Source: Mesorhizobium sp. L2C084A000 (GTDB lineage: Bacteria; Pseudomonadota; Alphaproteobacteria; Rhizobiales; Rhizobiaceae). Taken from it: a DNA stretch of 60,167 nucleotides. The translations under genes were made by a program, and so were the position numbers. The DNA lies in contig NZ_AYWX01000006.1 in the NCBI RefSeq assembly GCF_000502875.1, forward strand, positions 116,677 through 176,843. The letters run 5' to 3'. This document shows, in pieces, positions 55,797 to 60,167 of this stretch (position 1 is the first letter of the stretch; the number at the start of each line of letters is the position of its first letter). Below the pieces are notes generated by a model. It ran no database searches. It had not been told where the DNA came from and was given only the letters and a program-made list of their open reading frames with translations.

Positions 55797-56807
55797 TCAC
55801 AGCCACCCGTTCTTCCTGAACCGCCAGTAGAGAAACGTGCAGATCAGCACGATAGCGCCCAGCACCACCGGATAGCCGTATTCCATCTTCAGTTCCGGCA
55901 TGTCGCTGAAGTTCATGCCGTAGATGCCGGCGAGCGCCGTCGGCACCGCCAGGATTGCGGCCCAGGAGGCGAGCTTCTTGGTGTTCGCGGTTTCCTGACT
56001 CTGGCCGACCAGCAAGCTCGCCTCGAAAGCGAACGCCAGCACCTCGCGCAGACTGTCGATCTTCTCCTGGACGGTGCGGATGTGATCGGTGACGTCGCGG
56101 AACAGCGGATGCATGGCGGTGTGTATCTGCGGCAGCTCGGCGCTGGTCAGCCGTCGGCAGACTTCGACCAGCGGAAGCGCGGCATTGCGCAGGCGTAGGA
56201 GATCGCGGCGCAGCATATAGAGCCGTTCGATGTCGGGAGCGGTCATCGGCTTCAGCAGAACCTTGTCCTCGATCGCCTCGACCTCGTCCTCGATCTGCTC
56301 GAGCACCGGCATGTAATTGTCGACGATGAAATCGAGAATGGCGTAAAGGACGAAATCCTCACCCTTGGCCAGCGAGTGCGGGCAGCTTTCCCAGTGCTGC
56401 CGAACGGCGGCATAGGACGTCGAAGGACCGTGCCTGACGCTGACGATGTAGCCTGAGCCAACAAACAAATGGGTCTCGCCGAAGGTGACCCGACCGTCGA
56501 TCAGCTGCGCGGTGCGAGCGACGATGAACAAGGCGTCGCCATATTGCTCGATCTTCGGCCGCTGGTGCGGGTGCTCGGCATCCTCGATTGCCAGCTCATG
56601 CAGGTGAAATTGCGCCTGGACGCGCAGCAACAGGTTACGGTCGGGCTCCAATAGGCCGATCCAGACGACATGACCGGATTTCTTTGCCCATTCGCCGGCT
56701 TCCTCGATGGGAATGTCGGCGATGCGGCGCCCGGCCGTGTAGACGCCGCAAGCGATAATGCCGGATGTCGGCCCAGGCGCCGGGGTCAGGTTCCGAACAT
56801 TTTCCAT
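55797..56807 (-). CDS. corA: CorA-type magnesium/cobalt transporter
   Basis: 336 residues. A large cytoplasmic domain with long helices is followed by two C-terminal transmembrane helices; the pore signature GIYGMNF is near residue 294 with the MPEL periplasmic loop after it, and the basic end ([10 protein letters not shown]) fits CorA. ATG 56807 ([12 protein letters not shown]) is preferred to one 14 codons upstream. The stop codon abuts the tandem repeat at 55687-55796. Confidence 0.94.
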
Positions 56808-56896
56808 CACGACCTCCCGGAGCAAATCCACGGACGAGGATAGAGGCAAAGCCCGGAAAGCTTAGCGTAAATCGGATTACGGTTCGAGAGGCGCGT

Positions 56897-57622
56897 TCAC
56901 TTCAGCGGCTGCGTCCCGGAAAGGCTGATTTTGTCGGTCTTGTCGCCCTTGGGCCGCTCAGCCGGCAACTGATCGCCGGTGACGATGTAGTAGATGGTCT
57001 CGGCTATGTTGGTGGCGTGATCACCGATACGCTCGATGTTCTTGGCGCAAAACAGCAGATGCGTGCAGGGCGTGATGTTGCGCGGATCTTCCATCATGTA
57101 GGTCAGCAATTCGCGAAACAGCGATGTGTACATGGCGTCGATCTGGTCGTCACGATCGCGCACGAAGCCGATTTTCTCCACCGAGCGAGACGCGTAGACG
57201 TCGAGCACTTCCTTGAGCTGGGTCAACGCCAGGTTGGACAGAGCCTCGAGGCCGCGGAACAGGCTGGTTGGCTGGCGTCCGTCGGTGACGGCGACCACCC
57301 GCTTGGCAACGTTCTTGGCGAGATCGCCAACCCGTTCGAGGTCGGCGGAGATGCGAATGGTCCCGACGATCTCGCGCAAATCCCCCGCCATCGGCTGACG
57401 CTTGGCAATGATGATGATCGCCTTGTCGTCGATTTCGCGCTGGCCCTCGTCCAGTACGGTATCGTCGCGGACGACCTTCTGGGCAAGGCCTGGGTCGGCA
57501 TTGACGAGAGCGGCGACCGCCTGTTCGACCATGCGCTCGGCATGGCCGCCCATCGCGGCGATGCGCTTCGACAGATATTTCAACTCCTCGTCATAGGCGC
57601 TGACGATGTGCACGGACTGCAT
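56897..57622 (-). CDS. phoU: Phosphate signalling protein PhoU
   Basis: 241 residues, two repeats of a three-helix bundle, each with the metal-binding E/D-x-x-x-D pattern: LVNADPGLAQKVVRDDTVLDEGQREID (near 40) and FCAKNIERIGDHATNIAE (near 193). It links the Pst transporter to the PhoR kinase. ATG 57622 gives MQSVHIVSAYDEEL. In relatives pstB precedes and phoB follows; here phoR precedes and corA follows. Confidence 0.94.
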   Translation of the reverse strand: MQSVHIVSAYDEELKYLSKRIAAMGGHAERMVEQAVAALVNADPGLAQKVVRDDTVLDEGQREIDDKAIIIIAKRQPMAGDLREIVGTIRISADLERVGDLAKNVAKRVVAVTDGRQPTSLFRGLEALSNLALTQLKEVLDVYASRSVEKIGFVRDRDDQIDAMYTSLFRELLTYMMEDPRNITPCTHLLFCAKNIERIGDHATNIAETIYYIVTGDQLPAERPKGDKTDKISLSGTQPLK

Positions 57623-57683
57623 GGCAAAATGCCTTCCCACGGGATGTTTTGATTTTGAGTCGTTTCCTCGAATCCCCGCTGAT

Positions 57684-57701
57684 ACGCTAGCCGGATGACA
57701 G
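57684..57701 (-). promoter_or_regulatory. Weak Pho-box-like site before phoU
   Basis: On the - strand CTGTCAT, four bases, then CTAGCGT. The first half matches a PhoB half-site exactly; the second matches 4 of 7. It lies in the phoR-phoU gap about 65 bases before the phoU ATG. It may be chance. Confidence 0.3.
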
Positions 57702-57735
57702 AAAAAAGAAACAGTCCCCTTGAATTAGGGCGATA

Positions 57736-59001
57736 TCAGTGCGTCGGCAAATGAACCGAGAATGCCGCGCCGTTGCCGACTTCGGACTTGATCGAAAGCC
57801 GGGCGTTGTGGCGCGTCAGTATATGCTTGACGATCGACAGGCCGAGGCCGGTGCCTTTCTGGGTCCGGCTGGTCTCGACGTCGACGCGGTAGAAGCGCTC
57901 GGTAATGCGCGGAATGTGCTCCTCGGGAATGCCGGGGCCAAAGTCCCTGATCGTCACGTCGATGCCCGGCTCTGATCCGGCATCGCCATGCGCTATGGAT
58001 ACAACCACGCGCCCACCAGACTGCCCGTATTTGCAGGCGTTTTCCAGGAGGTTCTCGAAAACCTGGAAAAGCTCATCTCGATCGCCAGGCACATGAAGCG
58101 GCCCATCGGCGTAGTGCCGCTCGATGGCAACGGCGTTTTCGCTGGCCAGCGGTCCGAGCGAATCGATGACGCTGTCGACTGTCTGCCGCAGGTCCACCTC
58201 GGTTCCCGGCTTCAGATAGGGTTTCATCTCGAGCCGCGACAGCGACAACAAATCGTCGATCAGACGCGCCATGCGACCGGTCTGGCTCTGCATGATCTGC
58301 AGAAACTGGTCGCGCGCCGCCGCGTCGTTGCGGGCTGGCCCGCGCAGCGTTTCGATAAAGCCGGCGATTGAGGCGAGCGGCGTGCGCAGTTCATGGCTGG
58401 CATTGGCGATGAAGTCGGCGCGCATGCGGTCGATCCTGCGTGCTTCGCTCTGGTCCTTGAACACCAGCACATAGAGATCGGTGGCGTGACCGACCGAGGA
58501 CACGCTCACCCGGTAGGCCCGTTCGACCGGCAGCTTCTCCATGTAGTCGACGACATCCGAGGCAACATCGCCGGATAGCACGCCGTCCAGCAGGGTCTGC
58601 ATCTCCGGTGCCCGGAATTTCAGCGACAGCGACATGCCTGGCGCGATGCCACCGAAGGCGGCGAAGGCGGCGGCGTTGGCATGCACGATGGTGGCGGTCC
58701 GGTCGAAGATGATCAGCGGATCGGCGACGGCGGCGGCCAGATATTCACCCGAGAGCCGCTGCAGGCCGATGGCCTCGATGGCAGCGCCGCTGCCGGTGGA
58801 TTGGCGCGCGCCGGCGGTCGGCAGTATTGCCGCTGCAAGCAGCAACAGCAGCGCCGCGGGGACGACATAGGCTGAAATCCCGGCCAAGGCATAGACGGCG
58901 ACGACCGCGGTGACGCCGGCCGCAAGCAGCCAGCGGCTATGCCACAGCCGTGCGGCCATGCTTTGCGTGATGCCTCTCTGCTCTGTGTCCAGGTCAGCCA
59001 T
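57736..59001 (-). CDS. phoR: Phosphate regulon sensor kinase PhoR
   Basis: 421 residues. Two N-terminal helices, a PAS domain (about residues 80-190), then the kinase: H-box ANASHELRTPLASI near residue 201, N-box ENLLENACKYG near 320, G1 DFGPGIPEEHI, F-box ERFYRVD and G2 GTGLGLSIVKH. It phosphorylates PhoB when phosphate is low; phoB is not in the window. ATG 59001 (ADLDTEQRG) is preferred over one 11 codons upstream. It is followed by phoU after 113 bases. Confidence 0.88.
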   Translation of the reverse strand: MADLDTEQRGITQSMAARLWHSRWLLAAGVTAVVAVYALAGISAYVVPAALLLLLAAAILPTAGARQSTGSGAAIEAIGLQRLSGEYLAAAVADPLIIFDRTATIVHANAAAFAAFGGIAPGMSLSLKFRAPEMQTLLDGVLSGDVASDVVDYMEKLPVERAYRVSVSSVGHATDLYVLVFKDQSEARRIDRMRADFIANASHELRTPLASIAGFIETLRGPARNDAAARDQFLQIMQSQTGRMARLIDDLLSLSRLEMKPYLKPGTEVDLRQTVDSVIDSLGPLASENAVAIERHYADGPLHVPGDRDELFQVFENLLENACKYGQSGGRVVVSIAHGDAGSEPGIDVTIRDFGPGIPEEHIPRITERFYRVDVETSRTQKGTGLGLSIVKHILTRHNARLSIKSEVGNGAAFSVHLPTH

Positions 59002-59076
59002 TCGCTCGTGACCTGCCCCCCAATGTCTTCGCACCCGGTCGCACGGTGGCAGAAAACTTCCACCAGATCGCTTGCC

Positions 59077-59179
59077 GCATGACCCCGAAAATCGGGAATC
59101 GATTTTCGGAAAGGATCATGCGCAAATTAAAAGTGCTACAGCGTCCTTTGCGCATCCAAACGGACGCGCGGCGCTGTAG
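59077..59179. repeat. Dispersed two-hairpin repeat, A-B orientation
   Basis: Arm A: GCATGACCC/GGATCATGC at the ends (59077 and 59113-59121) with CCGAAAATCG (59085-59094) pairing perfectly with CGATTTTCGG (59100-59109). Arm B: CTACAGCG (from 59136) pairs with CGCTGTAG (59172-59179), with GCGTCC/GGACGC inside. Same design and order as 11299-11399. It lies between the divergent phoR and ppk2. Confidence 0.75.
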
Positions 59180-59225
59180 TGGCTCCCCATAGCATGAGTC
59201 CGGAAGCTGGAAAGGGTTCGTCTCG

Positions 59226-60134
59226 ATGAAAAAAGCCAAGGAAAGTCCCGCCGCGCCAACTTCGGGGCCGCTGAAGATCAGGATCGGCGGCAAGGAGAGG
59301 GAGTTCGACATCGATAATCCCGTGCTTCCCGACTGGGTCGAGGACAACAAGCTGACCGCCGGCGGCTATCCCTACGACAAGAAGATGAAAAGCGACGAGT
59401 ATGACGAGATGCTCGAGAAGCTGCAGATCGAGCTGGTCAAGGCGCAGGCCTGGCTGCAGTCGACCGGCAAACGGGTGATGGCGCTGTTCGAGGGCCGCGA
59501 CGCTGCCGGCAAGGGCGGCACGATCTTCGTGGTGCGCCAGTACCTCAATCCGCGCACGGCACGCAACGTGGCGCTGACCAAGCCGACCCCGACCGAGCTT
59601 GGTCAATGGTACTACCAGCGCTATGTCGACCACTTCCCGACTTCAGGCGAATTCGTCACTTTCGACCGGTCCTGGTACAACCGCGCCGGTGTCGAGCCGG
59701 TGATGGGTTTCTGCACCCCGCAGCAGCACGAGCAGTTTCTCGACGAGACGCCGCATTTCGAACGGATGATCTCCAACGAGGGCATCCACTTTTTCAAATT
59801 CTGGCTGAACATCGGCCGGGAAACGCAGCTCGAGCGCTTCCACGACCGCCGCTACAGCCCGCTGAAGAGCTGGAAGTTTTCCCCCATCGACGTTGCAGGC
59901 ATCACCAAGTGGGACGACTACACCAAGGTGCGCGACACAATGTTCGAGCGCACCCACAAGGAATTCGCGCCGTGGATCATCGTACGGGCCAATGACAAGC
60001 GGCGCGCGCGGCTGGCGATCATGCGGCGCATCCTGTCGTCTCTGCCCTATGAGGGGCGCGATCTCGAAATCATCGGCAAGGAAGACAAGAAGATCATCGG
60101 CGAAGGGCCGTCATTCCTCGGCAAGCAGGATTGA
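59226..60134 (+). CDS. ppk2: Polyphosphate kinase 2
   Basis: 302-residue PPK2 (P-loop kinase) that makes nucleoside triphosphates from polyphosphate or the reverse. Walker [14 protein letters not shown] near residue 88, the Walker B-like [17 protein letters not shown] near 146, and the lid [15 protein letters not shown] near 190 are all present; FDRSWYNR is diagnostic. Single-domain length fits class I. It is divergent from phoR, forming a phosphate-related group with phoR and phoU. No clear Pho box is seen before it. Confidence 0.95.
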   Translation: MKKAKESPAAPTSGPLKIRIGGKEREFDIDNPVLPDWVEDNKLTAGGYPYDKKMKSDEYDEMLEKLQIELVKAQAWLQSTGKRVMALFEGRDAAGKGGTIFVVRQYLNPRTARNVALTKPTPTELGQWYYQRYVDHFPTSGEFVTFDRSWYNRAGVEPVMGFCTPQQHEQFLDETPHFERMISNEGIHFFKFWLNIGRETQLERFHDRRYSPLKSWKFSPIDVAGITKWDDYTKVRDTMFERTHKEFAPWIIVRANDKRRARLAIMRRILSSLPYEGRDLEIIGKEDKKIIGEGPSFLGKQD

Positions 60135-60143
60135 CGCTTCCGC

Positions 60144-60167
60144 GCCGCGCGGCCTTGGCCGCGCGGC
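60144..60167 (+). terminator. ppk2 terminator stem (cut by window end)
   Basis: GCCGCGCGGCC (60144-60154) and GGCCGCGCGGC (60157-60167) are perfect 11-bp complements, 10 bases after the ppk2 stop. The T-tract, if any, lies beyond the window. Confidence 0.6.

Noticed and set aside
59041..59225. Pho box upstream of ppk2
   Set aside because: No pair of CTGTCAT-like half-sites at 11-base spacing is visible; the region is mostly the two-hairpin repeat.

Overview
The window is a GC-rich chromosomal segment from an alphaproteobacterium of the order Rhizobiales. The gene set and repeats look most like Mesorhizobium. Pointers are gcrA beside an argD-argF-hslO operon, DUF1127, DUF1328, DUF2794, DUF1223 and IalB genes, an Omp19-type inhibitor, a SAM-II riboswitch before metZ, and intergenic palindromic repeats typical of rhizobia. 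The assignment rests on gene content and style, not on a database search. I see no rRNA, tRNA, CRISPR array, integrase or insertion sequence. It reads as core chromosome, about 88-90 percent coding, with genes on both strands.

Layout. 0.3-9.7 kb: zapE, an Omp19-like lipoprotein, an MBL-fold hydrolase, then the + strand run dapF-mtaB-ftsY-yciB and two flavoproteins. 9.7-14 kb: a tautomerase and SMP-30 pair, a DUF1127 gene behind a striking operator-like dyad, and a cytochrome c maturation operon, ccmA-ccmB-ccmD-ccmG, that lacks ccmC. 14.3-20.4 kb: aconitase, a ceramidase-like membrane protein, DUF1223, a probable 6S-type small RNA on the - strand, DUF2794 and a GNAT acetyltransferase. 20.5-28.2 kb: BI-1, the ybbP-ybbA/tesA locus, thpR, LMW-PTP, phhB, YkvA and IalB. 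28.4-33.4 kb: rlmN with two coupled small membrane proteins, a frameshifted LysE exporter and an MHYT-GGDEF-EAL protein. 33.7-43.5 kb: argG, a lytic transglycosylase, an FAD oxidase, a zinc peptidase, an SH3 protein, a CPBP protease, then ffh-chorismate mutase-rpsP. 43.5-51.5 kb: a lipoprotein, DoxX, bestrophin, ACT protein, solute-binding protein, dCTP deaminase, SAM-II/metZ, a GT21 glycosyltransferase and apaG. 51.5-60.2 kb: hslO-argF-argD, gcrA, corA, phoU, phoR and ppk2.

Functional themes. Both protein partners of signal recognition (Ffh and FtsY) are here. Three arginine genes (argG, argF, argD) occur in two places. A phosphate group (phoR, phoU, ppk2) is present without pstSCAB or phoB between or beside them. 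Methionine synthesis is under SAM control. The cell-cycle regulator gcrA has three GANTC (CcrM) sites in its upstream region.

No clear new defence or biosynthetic system is visible. The most unusual signals are non-coding: (1) three convergent gene junctions each filled by a short tandem array (7, 8 or 9 bp unit) facing reverse-complement copies of the same unit; (2) dispersed two-hairpin repeats whose stem sequences change but whose pairing is kept; (3) a 15-bp perfect dyad with two TGC-N3-GCA sites before the DUF1127 gene; (4) a terminator-like hairpin at the predicted +1 of argD; (5) gaps in otherwise conserved gene strings (ccmC, pstSCAB/phoB, rimM-trmD-rplS).
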